Positions 22,576-34,382 are shown, counted from the first letter of the stretch. The stretch: 64,000 bases of DNA from Antennarius striatus (GCF_040054535.1 NC_090782.1:24292501-24356500), one strand, 5' to 3'. A program made the numbers and translations. The notes: a model not told the origin generated them from the letters alone.

Positions 22576-24218
22576 CTACAAGAGATGAAAGAGTCCCAGT
22601 AGCAGAGGGATCAAACCCAGACTGATGGAGCAAGCCTCGCTGGTGTTTGGAGTTGTCGTGTTCGGACTCGTTATGTTTGGAGCCATCATGTTTGGAGTTG
22701 TCGTGTTTGGAGTTGTCGTGTTTGGAGTTGTCGTGTTTGGAGTTGTCATGTTTGGAGCCGTAGTATTTGAGGTCATCATGGTTGGAAACCCATTGCACAG
22801 ACTGGAGTCACAACAGGTTGTATCATTCCCGAACAACACAGCCGTGTTGGGAGTAAACTGGTTTGTAATGTTTGGACACAAGTTGGCAGACACACAGCCA
22901 AAGACAGACGTTGATACTGATTGTATGACCGCTGAAAATAAAAAATGTCACTGAACAAACACCTGTTGATCTCAAGCAGTGATGTGTCATAATAATAATT
23001 TCAGAAACACATCCACATAAAACAAATATAAATGAATAGAATAGTGTTTCTCAACTGCTGGTGAGCTGTGAATACCAGGTGTGCCAAAAGAAATAATCCA
23101 AACTCGCATAACTGGTCTAAAAAAAAGCCATGGTTGAGTGTCCGTGTCTGTCATTAAGAATGATTATTATTGTGTTCATGTTAATCATTGTAATCTACAG
23201 CACCGACATTCGACAATGGCCTTTTTTCAGACAAGTTTGGCGAGATCGTATCACCTCCCTCGGCACATTGGTTTTGGGAAACACTGGAATAGATAATGCA
23301 GTATAAATATGGAATAAAAATGGGTACTTTTACAAAGAGGCTGGTGGTGTGCTGGGTTGATTTTTATATTAATACATTTCTACGTGGTTGAAGGACGCTG
23401 TCTATGAAATATTCACTTCAGACACTAATGTAAACACAACAGGAATGAGAGCATGAGAGTCTTCATCTATAACTTATCGTCTCACCAGATCCTTGAAGGC
23501 AGCGGTCCTGTATATCCCTACACTGGACTTGTTCGGTGCAATTGGCATCAAGACAACATGTCAGGTTGTTAGTTGATAGAAACATAACAACTGAAAGAAA
23601 CCCAAAGTCATTTCTGATGACCATAAAACACTGATGAGAATTAACTAGCAATTAACTATCAATTGTTCAATCAACTATTTATACTTATTAATACTTACTG
23701 AGAAAAAAATCAGTGTTGCATCGATCCGTGTTGCAGCATTCAAGATTTGTGTCTGAACTGGCATTACCAATGTTGAATGACAACAGACGTTGGCCTGGGT
23801 TTGGGCACATGAGGGACGACGCACATCCCCTCTGAAACAAAAATGTTGAGTGCCCAAATATAGTTTCTATGAAAACAAAGGAGAATTAGATTCTGCTGGT
23901 GGAAAGAAAACAGACATGAAGAATTCACAGAAGAGTTGTGATAGATAACGACCGTTAATGGAGGCTGTGAAACACATCGTCTCTGAAGAACAATTTGTCG
24001 GTTGGGTGGTGGGACATGTGGCACTCGTGCAGGTTTCACACTGAAATGCTCCAACTGCTGCAAAGAGAAGAACATGACTGCCCATCAGCTGATGGCGACA
24101 TATAACTGATAATCATCTGATTAATACTGGTGAATGAATCAGGCTTCAGAGATGAGTTGCAGTTACCTGAGCCGGAGAGAGTCCAGGCAAGAGCCAGAGA
24201 AAAGATCAGCTTAGTCAT
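22576..24218 (-). CDS. Ly6/uPAR-type GPI-anchored protein, copy 3, with N-T-rich repeat stalk
   Basis: Exons 24167-24218, 23953-24054, 23699-23866, 23486-23590 and 22576-22931 join in phase 1 to 260 codons without a stop. The signal peptide is [19 protein letters not shown]1 runs from VGAFQCETCTSATC to ECCNTDRCN. LU2 runs from [11 protein letters not shown] through CRDIQDRCLQGS and FGCVSANLC to CCDSSLCNG. All twenty LU cysteines are present. Residues about 190-240 form a stalk of five-residue repeats of the PNTTT type, nearly every one an N-glycosylation sequon, ending in [21 protein letters not shown], a GPI signal. Exon 2 has a tandem CAG acceptor (CAGCAG); the inner one keeps frame with the other copies. 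Its donor GTCGTT is weak, so splicing of exon 2 may be inefficient. Function is unknown. Cell-surface location is inferred from the signals at both ends. Confidence 0.84.
22650..22790. repeat. 15-bp coding minisatellite in Ly6 copy 3 exon 5
   Basis: About nine 15-bp units (plus-strand form GTCGTGTTTGGAGTT) encode PNTTT-type pentapeptides on the minus strand. Units are near identical in the middle (three exact NTTTP repeats) and diverged at both ends. Confidence 0.9.
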
Positions 24219-24280
24219 GATGAAGAGGAAACTACTGGAGGTAGAGATACTTGACCTCTCCTGCACTTGAACTAACAGAC

Positions 24281-24325
24281 TACCTGAAAGCTGGAGGCGT
24301 TCCTTGTTTAACCAATGAAAAACTA
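24281..24325 (-). promoter_or_regulatory. Conserved proximal promoter block, Ly6 copy 3
   Basis: Minus strand: TTTTTCATTGGTTAAACAAG, then GAACGCCTCCAG and TTTCAGGTAG, about 65-110 bp upstream of the ATG. The inverted CCAAT (ATTGG) is intact. Confidence 0.45.
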
Positions 24326-25375
24326 ATGCCATTATAACAACAACATTCCATTTCAAAGTCTAACGTTTCCTTTTGCATGATTTGATCAAACTCAAACAAT
24401 ATAACGCCAAGGTATGGTGAAGTAACAAGACTCCAAAGAAGGACTGATTGATTCCCACTTTTTGTCAAATGAGATATTTATTTTTATTTCTATGAAATTT
24501 GTTTTTAACTATCAATTGGTGGACAACATTCATTTTTATGTATTTGAAGATAATAAAGTTTCTTGATGTGTTTTCATATTGAGAGTAAAGAATGACATTA
24601 GTTTGTAATTTACCGTTTATTTTTTCCATTTCAGGCCATTTTCAAGTATGAAAGTTGATTAAATCCCAGACTCTTAGAAAAAACCCAGAACACTAAAACA
24701 GCCCAACCCAGTTAAAAAAGAAGAACAGCATTCAGGACCACATTCCTGAGGAGACGATGGTTTAGTTCACCACTAGAGGGAGAATCTCTGTCTTTGCCTC
24801 TTCTTTGCAGACAAACCTTGTAACATTTAAAATAACCAGAGTCAACAAAGACAAAACACAATGTGAATGCATCATTTCTGAGTGAACTCCAGCTGAAAGT
24901 AAATGAGAAAAGATGGGACTTCAGTTGAAACAGATAAAACCTTAAAAACAAGCAATACAATCTTAAAATTGATCCAAACATGGACAAAAAGCTAAAGCTG
25001 GAGTCACATGAGTCGTATTTTCTAGTGCGCATGTTTTCTAGCTGTGGTTAAATTCCAAGCCATAGAATTTTCCACCAACTGCAAATGGGGAAGTCAACAG
25101 TGATCCAACACACACATCCAGAGAGTTACTGGAATCATCATGAGTTCTTATACAAGCATTGAAGATTCTCTCAAAGTCCTTAAAGGGCATTCAAGGCTTA
25201 ACTTTGGCCAGTAGATTCAACTGGAAAAAGCTGGTTGATGACCCAAGTGGGACAGAAATGCTGGCACTGCCGTCAAACAGACTCAGAACAACAACAAAAA
25301 AACCTTCAGTTTTACATTCATTTAGGGACAGAAAGTTAAAATCCTGCCACGTTTTCAGATCACTCTAGCAGAGTC
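24326..25375 (-). repeat. Duplicated 5' flank of Ly6 copy 3
   Basis: Follows the same landmarks as the copy 1 flank and ends near 25375 after the TTTGGCCAGTAGATT segment. The next 360 bp (25376-25736) contain nothing I recognise. Confidence 0.55.
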
Positions 25376-25736
25376 AGATGGGTTCTAGTGAGTCTGTGAT
25401 GTTAGCCTGTAGAGGTAAGTAAATATGAATGTTGTCTACAAAACAGTGGAAGGACATATAAAGCAGCCCAGGGGCAACATAAGGAAAACAGTAATAAGCC
25501 AAAAATAGAACTTTGGGGAACTCCACGGGAGAGGAACTACAGAAGAAGAAAAATCCCCAAACCAATACTCTCTTCAAGACAAGATAAAAGAATGGAGTGA
25601 CTGACTGTGTCAAAGACAGTATACACTGTACAAAAAAAAGTCCAAAAGCATCAAAACAGCCGGTTTGAAAGAGCACAATAGCAGTAGACACCGTCTCGAT
25701 AACTCTACCGGCCCCTGACAAGATGATCATCTAAAA

Positions 25737-26335
25737 CAGTGGTCCCCAACCCCCGGGCTGCGGACCAGCACCAATCCGTGGGCCAATTACACATAAAGTG
25801 ATAATTTTTTCCAATTTCATATTGCAATTACATAATTTTTATAAAAACACTTGAAATATTGTTTTCCTACTGTTGTCGTTGTTGTAGGCTTTGCCAAAGG
25901 TACGATTTGTAGACCAACTGGACTGGGTCCTGAGCCAGATGTTCCCAGCAGACCCTCTATCTGTTTGGGTCTCCCATGTCTGTACGGGGGCGGCAAAGTG
26001 GCACAGTCGGCAGCGCTGTTGCAGCACAGCAAGTCGGTTCCGGGTTGCGTCCCACTCTGTGCAGGGTCCTCCCCGTGCCTGCGTGGGTTCTCTCTGGGTT
26101 CTCCGGCTCCTCCCACCTCCAAAACCATGCACTTCAGGTTAACTGTCCCAAAATGACCAGCCAATTGAGTGTGTGCATGCTTGTTTGTCTGCATCTCTGA
26201 GTGGCTCCGCAGTGCAACAACAACCCTTGCATATGTATGTATGCTTTGCTGCCCTTTTAAAGGCCAAAACCTTTAATGGTTTTAAAACTCTGTGGCCCAC
26301 CAGTCAAAAAGTTTGCCCAACTCTGGTCTAGAACT
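25737..26335 (+). mobile_element. Composite of hAT-like ends and a shared repeat segment
   Basis: CAGTGGTCCCCAACC at 25737-25751 is an hAT-type left end like that at 9988. From about 25790 the sequence parallels 33780-34390 (CATATTGCAATTACA, a GTTGTTGTAGG run, AAGGTACGATTTGTA, ATGTTCCCAGCA), including the GTGGCCCACCAGTC...TTTGCCCA right end and a TCTAGAAC flank at about 26328. The two segments look like copies of one composite repeat. No coding sequence. Confidence 0.5.
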
Positions 26336-26599
26336 AATGACAGTAGATCAGCTGACACGACTGGATTGAAAACTTAATTTACTCTAATTGCTTCAATTTA
26401 ATCATATGTTAAAAAACAGACAAGGAATTTTTTTCCGGCAGATGGTGTCTCAAACCGTACATTCGTAACATTAAATTTAACTATGCTAAACACACTATGC
26501 TAAATTCTATAAATGCAATAAATAACTATGCCAAATACAAAAACACAAAATGCAGTGGGGGGACACAATGTACAAGTGCAGAATGCGTGTAAACAGAGT

Positions 26600-27990
26600 G
26601 CAAGGACTGGAAGACAAGATAATTTAACATTTGCTGTTCAAGTGTGTTATGGCTTGGGGGAAGAAACTGTTATTTAACCTGGTGGTTTTTGAGAGGAGGG
26701 CTCTGTAGCGCCTCCCAGAGGGTAGACTTTTAAACAGTCTGTGTCCAGGGTGTGATGGGTCTAAGATGATCTTCCCTGCCTGACTCCTAACTCTTGAGGA
26801 GTGCAACTTTTGGAGGGAGGGCAGGGAGGACCCAGTGATCTTCTCAGCAGACCTGGTTGTCCTCTGGGTGGCAGCACCGAACCAGACTGTGATGGAGGAA
26901 CACAGGACTGATTCAATGACTACCGTGTAGAACAGGACCAACAGCTCTTGTGGCAGACCGTGCTTCCTCAGCTGCCTGAGAAAGTACATCCTCTGCTGGG
27001 CCTTTTTGAGGATGCAGCCGATGTGGAGAGTCCACTTCTGGTCCCATGAAACAGTAGTCCCCAGGAACTTGAAGCCCTGCACAGAGTCCACAGGGCTGTT
27101 GGCAATGGTGAGGGGGAGCAGAGGGGAGGGGAACTTCGTAAAGTCCACTGTCATCTCCACAGTCAGCTCCAGGTTGTTACGACTACACCAGTCCACCAGC
27201 TGCCTCATCTCCTGTCGGTATGCAGACTCATCCCCGTCCTGGATGAGTCCAATGACAGTTGTGTCGTCTGCAAACTTCAGGAGTTTGACGGCTGGGTGCG
27301 TAGATGTGCAGTCGTTGGTGTAGATGGAGAAGAGCAGTGGAGAGAGGACGCAACCCTTGAGGGGCGCCGGTGCTGACTGACTGAGTGTCTGAGGTGATCG
27401 CCCCCAGCCTCACCTGCTGTGTCCTGTCTGTCAGGAAGCTGGTGATCCACTGACACATGACAGAGGGGACTGTGAGCTGGTGAAGTTTAGAGGATAGCAG
27501 CTCAGGGATGATGGTGTTGAACGCCGAGCTGAAGTCTATGAACAGGATCCGTGCATATGTCCCTGGGTGGTCGAGATGATCCAGGATGAAATGCAGTCCC
27601 ATGTTGACTGCATCATCCACTGACCTATTTGCCCGATAGGCAAACTGCAGGGGGTCCAGCAGGGGTCCTGTGATGTCCTTCAGGTGGGTCAACACGAGGC
27701 ATTCAAAGGACTTCATGACCACAGATGTCAGAGCGACAGGCCGGAAGTCATTTAGTCCTGTGGTGGAGGGTTTCTTGGGGACCGGGATGATGGTGGAGCA
27801 CTTGAAGCAGGAGGGTACCTCACACAGTTGGAGGGATCTGTTGAAGATCTGTATGAAGACTGGAGCCAGCTGATCTGCACAGACCTTAAGGCAGGAGGGG
27901 GAGACACCATCAGCGCCTTCCTGATCTTCTGTCTGTGGAACTGCTGGCTCACCTCCTGGACGTGGAGGTGTGTTTGGGTCTCCCACGTCT
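26600..27990 (-). mobile_element. L2/CR1-like LINE, RT and C-terminal part
   Basis: The minus strand encodes, from about 27960 down, [76 protein letters not shown] and STGAPQG. A frameshift follows near 27360, then [16 protein letters not shown] (RT active site), VDWCSRNNLELTV, GFKFLGTTVSWDQKW and a C-terminus ending HLNSKC at 26627. The endonuclease and N-terminal part are missing (5' truncation). It is the same type as the fragment at 370-960. Confidence 0.84.
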
Positions 27991-27999
27991 GTCCAACAC

Positions 28000-28110
28000 C
28001 TTCCCCCGCCAGCTGACCCAACTCACCAACAGATGGCGAGCTGTGCTCCTCTCCTTACTCGAGCATCAAGAACATGTGGAGTTCATGTATCCTTTAACCC
28101 GTTTACATTA
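28000..28110 (-). mobile_element. Rex3-like LINE shard
   Basis: The run CAGCTGACCCAACTCACCAA, with GATGGCGAGC and ACTCGAGCATC, resembles 56158-56225 of the Rex3-type element. It abuts the 5' end of the L2-like LINE. Confidence 0.45.
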
Positions 28111-28460
28111 GCGTTGTTTTCTCAGGTGCATTTCTTCTCCAGATAATAATGAAATGACTTACAGTAAGTGTTCTTCTCATGTGACCTCACCTCACCTTTC
28201 CTTGTCACTGCACACAGGAACCACAAGTATAAACTTAAATACTTTTCTTAGGGTGTGATCCTGGTAACTGCTAATCATCTTAATCCTATTAAGTCAAACT
28301 GCTAATCTGTTTAATCTCATAAAGTCAAACCAATTCAACAGCAGCAAAGGAACAGTGTTTAGAAAAAATTATATTAGGTTAATAATCCACAGTCCACAGA
28401 GAGACAGGACTTTATTAACATCACCACAACAGTAGCATCAGATAAAATACTTTGGAGAGG
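28111..28460 (-). repeat. Detached distal 3' flank of a Ly6 unit
   Basis: Contains the GATTTACAGTAAATGTTCTT-like and CTTGTCACTGCACACAGG segments, and the ATTAGGTTAATAATCC...ACAGGACTTTATTAACA segment seen at 12400-12640 and 43070-43340. No coding exon is attached, so it marks a lost or rearranged unit. Confidence 0.55.
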
Positions 28461-28484
28461 ATCAAAATGCAGAGTTCATGTTAT

Positions 28485-28700
28485 CACAAGTAGTGCATCC
28501 CTGCGATGCATCCCAAAAGTAAGAACAAAATATACGGTAAAAGATGTATGCAAGCATTGAGTTTTGCCAAAAGTACAATAAACAAACTGTTAATTTTAGT
28601 GATTGCATTAATAACAACGTCATAACAGTTAAAGTAAAAAGAAAAACAGCCAAGTGACATAGTATTTTCATTTAAATCTTAAAGCCTGGTAGTCATTAAA
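28485..28700. repeat. Dispersed repeat shared with 11370-11640
   Basis: GTAGTGCATCCCTG, GCATCCCAAAAGTAA and ATATACGGTA occur in the same order in both places. Family not recognised. Confidence 0.5.
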
Positions 28701-29212
28701 AAAACAGTTTAAGAAATAAAGATGTAATACAGCTTTTTTTTCACATTGGCTTTCCCCTCAAAAGTTTTATTTGCCTTTAATTCATATATTCCCCTGACAC
28801 ACTGCGCCAAGCTGACAGAACCTTCTCCACACACATTTTTTAAATTCTGTATTCATTATTTTGTCTTGAGTGCTCACATTTATCGGTGCCTCACACATGG
28901 AAACAGTCATGGATTTTTGCTGGATATTGCTTGGCTTCTTCTGTGTCTTTATCCATACTATCCAGTAATATCTGTGTCTTTTTCTTCATTAACTTTTGAT
29001 TGTTTTTCATTCAGGAAAGCACTCATTGTCACTCGGTTTTTCTCCAATTTTTGCATCTTGATCGGAGGCATGGTGATAACGTAAGACTAACTTCTTGCTT
29101 TCTCACTCTAGTATGGATAATGAGCGGACGTCGTGTTGCCGTTTGGTTAATTTTAATAAGGCTGAATCACGCAGGTAAGTCTCGTGACGAGAAACTCACG
29201 TAAGATCAAAGA
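28701..29212. other. No recognised feature
   Basis: Only short T-rich frames without recognisable content. Confidence 0.4.
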
Positions 29213-29738
29213 TGCAAAGATGCACATTAACGAGAACACTGAATATGTATTAAGTTTCAGTGCAGCACCAGAGACAGGAGGATATATCACACCTCCAATA
29301 TATCTATCTGACATTATTCAAAGTCAGTCATTCGAATGGATCTCATATATTAACAAAAGATAAAAAGTTACATCTGCATTTAAATCACATTTTATGTGTT
29401 AACTCTCAAACTACTGCAGATCAACTTGACTCAAAAGGCGTGGCACAAATTTAAGCGTTCATTATGTTGCATCAATCAGATTCCATTCAAGACACATCGT
29501 CACAGTAATGATTGACGGCTAATGAAGTATCCAAACCTTTTCTGTGATGGAGTTCGAAACAAATCTTCTGGTCCCGCAGGTTTTGTGGTGGTGACCTTGG
29601 CAGAATGATGCATGTTCTGAATGCTGGCTGGTTGTATATAGATGATTAGAAAAACACAAACGTCCCCTGACTGATTATTGTTAAAGTGTGATAATAGTGG
29701 ATACATATGAGGACCTGCTGGTGAGGTTCCTTCTGGTT
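29213..29738 (-). repeat. 3' flank of Ly6 copy 4 (duplicated block)
   Basis: Same order of landmarks as the 3' flanks of copies 1 and 3, close to full length. No separate feature. Confidence 0.55.
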
Positions 29739-31421
29739 CTAGAAGAGATGAAAGAGTCCCAGTAGCAGAGGGATCAAACCCAGACGGACGGAGCAAGCAT
29801 CGCAGGTGATTGGAGATTGCATGAAATGTATGTACGTTACGTATGTAATCATCTTCTCTGGAGCCGACATGTCAGGAGTCGTCATGTTTGGAGCCGTCAC
29901 GTTTGGAGCCGTCACGTTTAGAGCCGTCACGTTTGGAGCCGTCACGTTTGGAGCCGTCACGTTTGGAGTTGTAATATTTGGAGTGATCATGGTTGGAGAC
30001 CCATTACACAGACTGAAGTCACAACAGGTTTTATCATTTCCGAACGACACAGCCGTGTTGGAAGGAAGCTGGCTGGAATTGATCTGACACAGGTTGGCAG
30101 ACACGCAGCCGAAGACAGACGTTGACACTGATTGTATGACCGCTGGAAATGAAAAATCAATGTCACTGAAAAAACTACTGTTGATCTCAAGCATTCATGT
30201 GTCATAATTATAATTTCAAGAACACATAAACATAAAACAAACGCGAATGAGTAGATCAATGTTTCTCAACCCCTGGTAAACCGTGAGATAACACCAGGTG
30301 TACCGCGGGAAATAATACAAACTCGCATAACTGGTCCAAAAAAAAGCTATGGTGGAGTATCTGTATCCGTATCTGTCATTAAGAACAATCATACGAGTGT
30401 TTATGGGAATCGTTGTAATCTACATCACTGACATTCAACATTAGTATTGGGAAACATTGGAATAGATAATGCAGTATTAATATAGAAAAAAAATGTGTTC
30501 TCCTACAACGAGCCTGGTGGTGTGCTGGGTTGATTTTTGTATAAATGCATTTATCACCTGGTTGAAGGACGCTGGATAAGACAGTCTATGAAAGATTCAC
30601 TTCAGACACTAATGTGAACACAGCAGGAATGAGAGCATGAGAGTCTCATCTAGAACTCGTTATCGTCTCATGAAGTCTCACCGGATCCTTGAAGGCAGCG
30701 GTCCTGTATTCCCCTACACTGGAGTTGTTCGGTGCATTGAGCATCAAGACAACAAGTCAGGCTGTTAGTTGACGGAAATATGGTAACTGAGAGAGAACAG
30801 AAAGTAATTTATCTGATGAACATAGAACACTGGTGAAAATTAACTAAAAATTAACTTTCAATTGATCAATCAACTATTTATACTTATTCATACTTACTGA
30901 CAAAAGGTTGGTTGTTGCATCGATCCGTGTTGCAGCATTCAAGAGTTGGGTCTGAACTGGCATTACCAATGTTGAATGAAAACAGATGACGGCCTGTGTT
31001 TGGGCATTTGAGGGACGACGCACATCCCTTCTGAGACAACAATGTTGTGCTCCCAAATATAGTTTCTATAAAACCAAAGCAGAGTTAGATACTGCTGGTG
31101 GAAAGAAGACAAACATGCAGAATTCACAGAAGAATTATGATAAAGAGATAATGACCGTTAGAGATGAATGTGAAACACATCGTCTCTGAAGTACAGGTTG
31201 TTGGTTGGGTGAGGGGAAATGACATAGGATTGCTGGCTTCACATTGAAATGCTCCAACTGCAGAAAAGAGAAAAACATGACTGACAATCAGCTGATGGAT
31301 ACAGATAACTGATAATCAACTGATCAATACTGGTGAATGAATCAGGCTTCAAAGATGAGTTGCAGTTACCTGAGCCGGAGAGAGTCCAGGCGAGAGCCAG
31401 AGAAAAGATCAGCTTCATCAT
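29739..31421 (-). CDS. Ly6/uPAR-type GPI-anchored protein, copy 4, PNVTA stalk and altered LU1
   Basis: Exons 31370-31421, 31156-31257, 30898-31065, 30682-30786 and 29739-30142 join in phase 1 to 276 codons with no stop. The signal peptide is [19 protein letters not shown]2 ([35 protein letters not shown]) is complete. LU1 is odd: the start reads VGAFQCEASNPMSFPLTQPT, so two of the cysteines seen in copies 1, 3 and 7 (second and third of the domain) are replaced by serine while the frame is kept. The stalk consists of PNVTA-type five-residue repeats with N-sequons. It is followed by an extra non-repeat segment (EKMITYVTYIHFMQSPITCD) before the GPI signal [15 protein letters not shown]. The exon 2 donor is GTCATT (weak). 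Open frame and splice sites argue for a gene, while the cysteine loss suggests LU1 may not fold normally. Confidence 0.78.
29860..29995. repeat. 15-bp coding minisatellite in Ly6 copy 4 exon 5
   Basis: About eight 15-bp units (plus-strand form GGAGCCGTCACGTTT) encode PNVTA-type pentapeptides on the minus strand. It occupies the same position as the arrays in copies 3, 5 and 7 but has a different consensus. Confidence 0.9.
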
Positions 31422-31540
31422 GATGAAGAGGAAACTACTGGAGATAGAGATACTTGACCTCTCCTGTACTTTAATGTCTGGGTGTTGACAACAGACAAAC
31501 TAATACCTCACTAACTAAACAACTAAATAACAAACAGACT

Positions 31541-31588
31541 AATACGTAAACACTGGAGGGTGTTCCTTGTTAATCCAATCAGAAACTG
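31541..31588 (-). promoter_or_regulatory. Conserved proximal promoter block, Ly6 copy 4
   Basis: Minus strand: TTTCTGATTGGATTAACAAG, then GAACACCCTCCAG. The inverted CCAAT motif is intact. Confidence 0.45.
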
Positions 31589-32930
31589 AAGTCATTATAA
31601 CCACAACATTCCATTTTACATCTGAACATTTCCAATTGCATGATTTGAGCAACCTCAATGTAATGTCAAGGTATGGTGAAGCAATATGACTCCAAAGAAA
31701 GGGTGATTTTCACATTTTTTTGGTGAAATTAGATATTTGTTTTTACATCTTTTCTACATCTGTTTTTTTTTTAAATAAATTTTGTTTTTAACTCAACCAA
31801 CAGATGAGGGACAATAATCATTTTGATGTATATTAAGGTAATTAAGTGTCTTGATGTGTTGTCACAACAAGAACAAAAAATGACGGCTAAAATTAAATGA
31901 CAATTATTCATTCATTCATTTTCTCCTGCTGTATCCGCCGAAGCGGGTCACGGGGAGCTGGAGCCTACCCAGCTGGCATAGGGCGTGAGGCGGGGGACAC
32001 TCCGGGCACGACGTCAGTGCACCGCGGAGCAAAACGACAGTTAAATGACAATTAAATGTAATTTCCCGTTTATTTTATTCCATTTCAGGCCATTTTCATG
32101 TCAGAAGGCTGATTAATTGGGAGATTCTTGGAAAAAACCCAGAACACTAAAACAGCCCAACCCAGTTAACAGCATTCAGGACCACATTCCTCAGGAGACT
32201 ATGGTTTAGTTCACCAGTAGAGGGAGAATCTCTGTCTCTGCTTCTTCTTTGCAGACAAAGCTTGTGGGTAGAACGTTTAAACAACCAGAGTCAACAAAGA
32301 CAAAACAACATGTGAATGCATCATGTCTGAGTGAACTCCAGCTGAAAGTAAATGAGAAAAGACGGGACTTCAGTTCAGACTTGAAAGACTCAACTATCCA
32401 AACAGTTTGTAACTGCAGAGGTAAGGTGACCCCCAAACCTGACACAGCCATTGCAAAGGTTCCCCTGTGGTTCTAAGACATAATCTGGGAACATCCACTG
32501 TCATATTATCAGACGACCTCCAAGCTCTAACTGGAGTACAGATGTCTATCAAGACGTAAATAAAGAGGTGCCAGAACATTTAAAACCTGAAAAATAAGCA
32601 ATACAATCTTAAAATTGATCCAAACATGGACAAGAAGCTAAAGATGGAGTCACATCAGTCGTGTTTTCTAGTGTTCATGTTGTATAGCTGTGGTTAAAGT
32701 CCAAGCAATAGAATTTTCCACCAACTGCGAATGGGGAAGTCAACACTGATCCACACCCACATCCAGAGAGTTACAGGAATCATTATTAGTTCTTATACAA
32801 GCATTGAAGATTCTCTCAAAGTCCTTTAAGGACATTCAAGGCTTAACTTTGGCCAGTAGACTCAGCTGGAAACAGCTGGTTGATGACCCAACTGGGCCAG
32901 AAATGCCAGCACTACCATCAAACAGACTCA
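31589..32930 (-). repeat. Duplicated 5' flank of Ly6 copy 4, interrupted by a SINE-like element
   Basis: Homologous to the 5' flanks of copies 1 and 3. The homology runs out at about 32930 (ACAGACTCACC), where a Tc1-like remnant begins. Confidence 0.55.
31907..32040 (-). mobile_element. Short retroelement (SINE or LINE 3' end) with target-site duplication
   Basis: A 134-bp insertion flanked by a perfect 14-bp duplication TTAAATGACAATTA (31893-31906 and 32041-32054). The low end carries the (GAAT)n tail, so it is on the minus strand. The body (GGGTCACGGGGAGCTGG, CCGGGCACGACGTCAGTGC) is shared with the pieces near 16850, 38466, 39235 and 40880. The interrupted sequence is contiguous in the other Ly6 flanks. 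Confidence 0.82.
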
Positions 32931-33671
32931 CCACCCATGGTGGTGGTGGGGTTATGGTATGGGCAGGCATCTGTTATGGACGAAGAACACAGGTGCATTT
33001 TATTGATGGCATTTTGAATGCATAGAGATACCGTGATGAGATCCTGAGGCCCATCGTTGTGCCATACATCCATGAACATCACCTCATGTTTCAGCAAGAT
33101 GATGCACAGCCCCATGTTGCAAGGATCTGTACAAAATTCTTGGAAGCTGAAAATGTCCCAGTTCTTGCATGGCCAGCATACTCACCAGACATGTCACCCA
33201 TTGAGCATGTTTGGGATGTGCTTGACCGGTGTATACGACAGCGTGCACCAGTTCCCACTAATATCCAGCAACTTTGCACAGCCATTGAAGAGGACTCTAT
33301 GCGAAGAAGATGTGTTGCACTGCATGAGGCAAATGGTGGTCACACCAGATACTGACTGGTTCTGAGTCCCCAGACCCCCAATAAAGCAAAAAAAACTGCA
33401 CATTTCAGGGTGACCTTCTATTGTGGGCAGTATAAGGTACACCTGTGCACTAAGCATGATGTCAGATCAGCATCTTGATGTGGCACACCTGTGAGATGGG
33501 ATGGATTATCTCAGCAAAGCAGAAGTGCTCACCATCACACATTTAGACAGATTGGTGAACAACGTTTGAGAGAAATGCTAATATTGTGTATCTGGAATGA
33601 ATTATAGATCTTTAAGTCCATCTCATGAAAAATGGGAGCAAAAACAAAAGTTTATATTTTTGTTGAGTGTA
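32931..33671 (+). mobile_element. Tc1/mariner-like transposon, 5'-truncated
   Basis: The plus strand encodes the C-terminal catalytic half of a Tc1-type transposase: HGGGGVMVWAGICYG, then HLMFQQDDAQPHVARICTKF (second catalytic aspartate) and WPAYSPDMSPIEHVWD (glutamate), ending GGHTRY with a stop at 33355. One stop lies between the two frames at about 33024. The right end, AATTATAGATCTTTAAGTCC onward to TTTTTGTTGAGTG at 33656-33669, is a typical Tc1-like terminal repeat, followed by TA. The left terminal repeat and N-terminal half are gone, so it is immobile. Confidence 0.85.
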
Positions 33672-34088
33672 GATAGCCCGTCTTCGGTCTGCTCTACAAC
33701 GGCGTTGAGGGGAATTTTAAGTAAACAAATTGGGCGTCGACAAGTGAGATGGATGGTAAAAAAGTGTAATATGGACCTTCCAAGTCATAATATTCTAAAC
33801 ATAAAGTGACAATTTTCTCCAGTCTCATATTGCAATTACAGAATGTTTGGAAAAACACTCAAAATATTGTTCTCCTACTGTTGTTGTTGTTGTTGTTGTA
33901 GGCTTGGCCAAAGGTACGATTTGTACACCAACTTGCCTGGGTCCTCAGCCAGATGTTCCCAGCACACCCTGTATCTGTTTGGGTCTCCCATGTCTGTACG
34001 GCGTCTTCCTCTGCCAGCTGATCCAACTCACCACCAGGTGGCGATCAGTTCACAGTTCAGTTCCGCTCTTTACTTAAGTGTCTAGAAC
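33672..34088 (+). repeat. Second copy of a composite repeat (see 25790-26100) with a Rex3-like shard
   Basis: Shares CATATTGCAATTACA, a GTTGTTGTTG run (33882-33898), AAGGTACGATTTGTA and ATGTTCCCAGCA with 25790-25960. The last 80 bp (CAACTCACCACCAGGTGGCG) match the Rex3-type endonuclease region. Confidence 0.5.
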
Positions 34089-34382
34089 AGACACGGGCAA
34101 ACCAGGGCCCACGTATGGCCCATTAGGCATTGTAATCCAGCCCAAGAAAGTTGTTAAACTGTGTATTTAATTTTATGAAATAAATGCAGTTGTAAAACAA
34201 TTTTAACATGAAGCCTTGCATATGTATGCTTTGCTGCCGTCAAAACCTTTTATATAATGGTTTTTATATGTCATTTGCATTTGTCCATATAAAAACTCCA
34301 TCCATCTGCTCCTCAGTTGGTTCTCCTGTCACATTTTAAAACTCTGTGTGGCCCACCAGTCAAAAAGTTTGCCCACCCCTGG
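34089..34382. mobile_element. Short hAT-type transposon (MITE) with near-perfect 8-bp duplication
   Basis: Ends are GGGCAAAC-like (34094) and GTTTGCCCACCCCTGG (34367-34382). The flanks TCTAGAAC (34081-34088) and TCCAGAAC (34383-34390) match in seven of eight positions, the 8-bp duplication typical of hAT elements. No coding capacity. Confidence 0.68.

Noticed and set aside
22625-22954. Plus-strand FGVVVFG-type repeat protein (also at 29806-30087 and 53488-53892)
   Set aside because: Antisense shadow of the stalk repeats in exon 5 of copies 3, 4 and 7. The minus strand has the LU cysteine pattern and acceptor sites.
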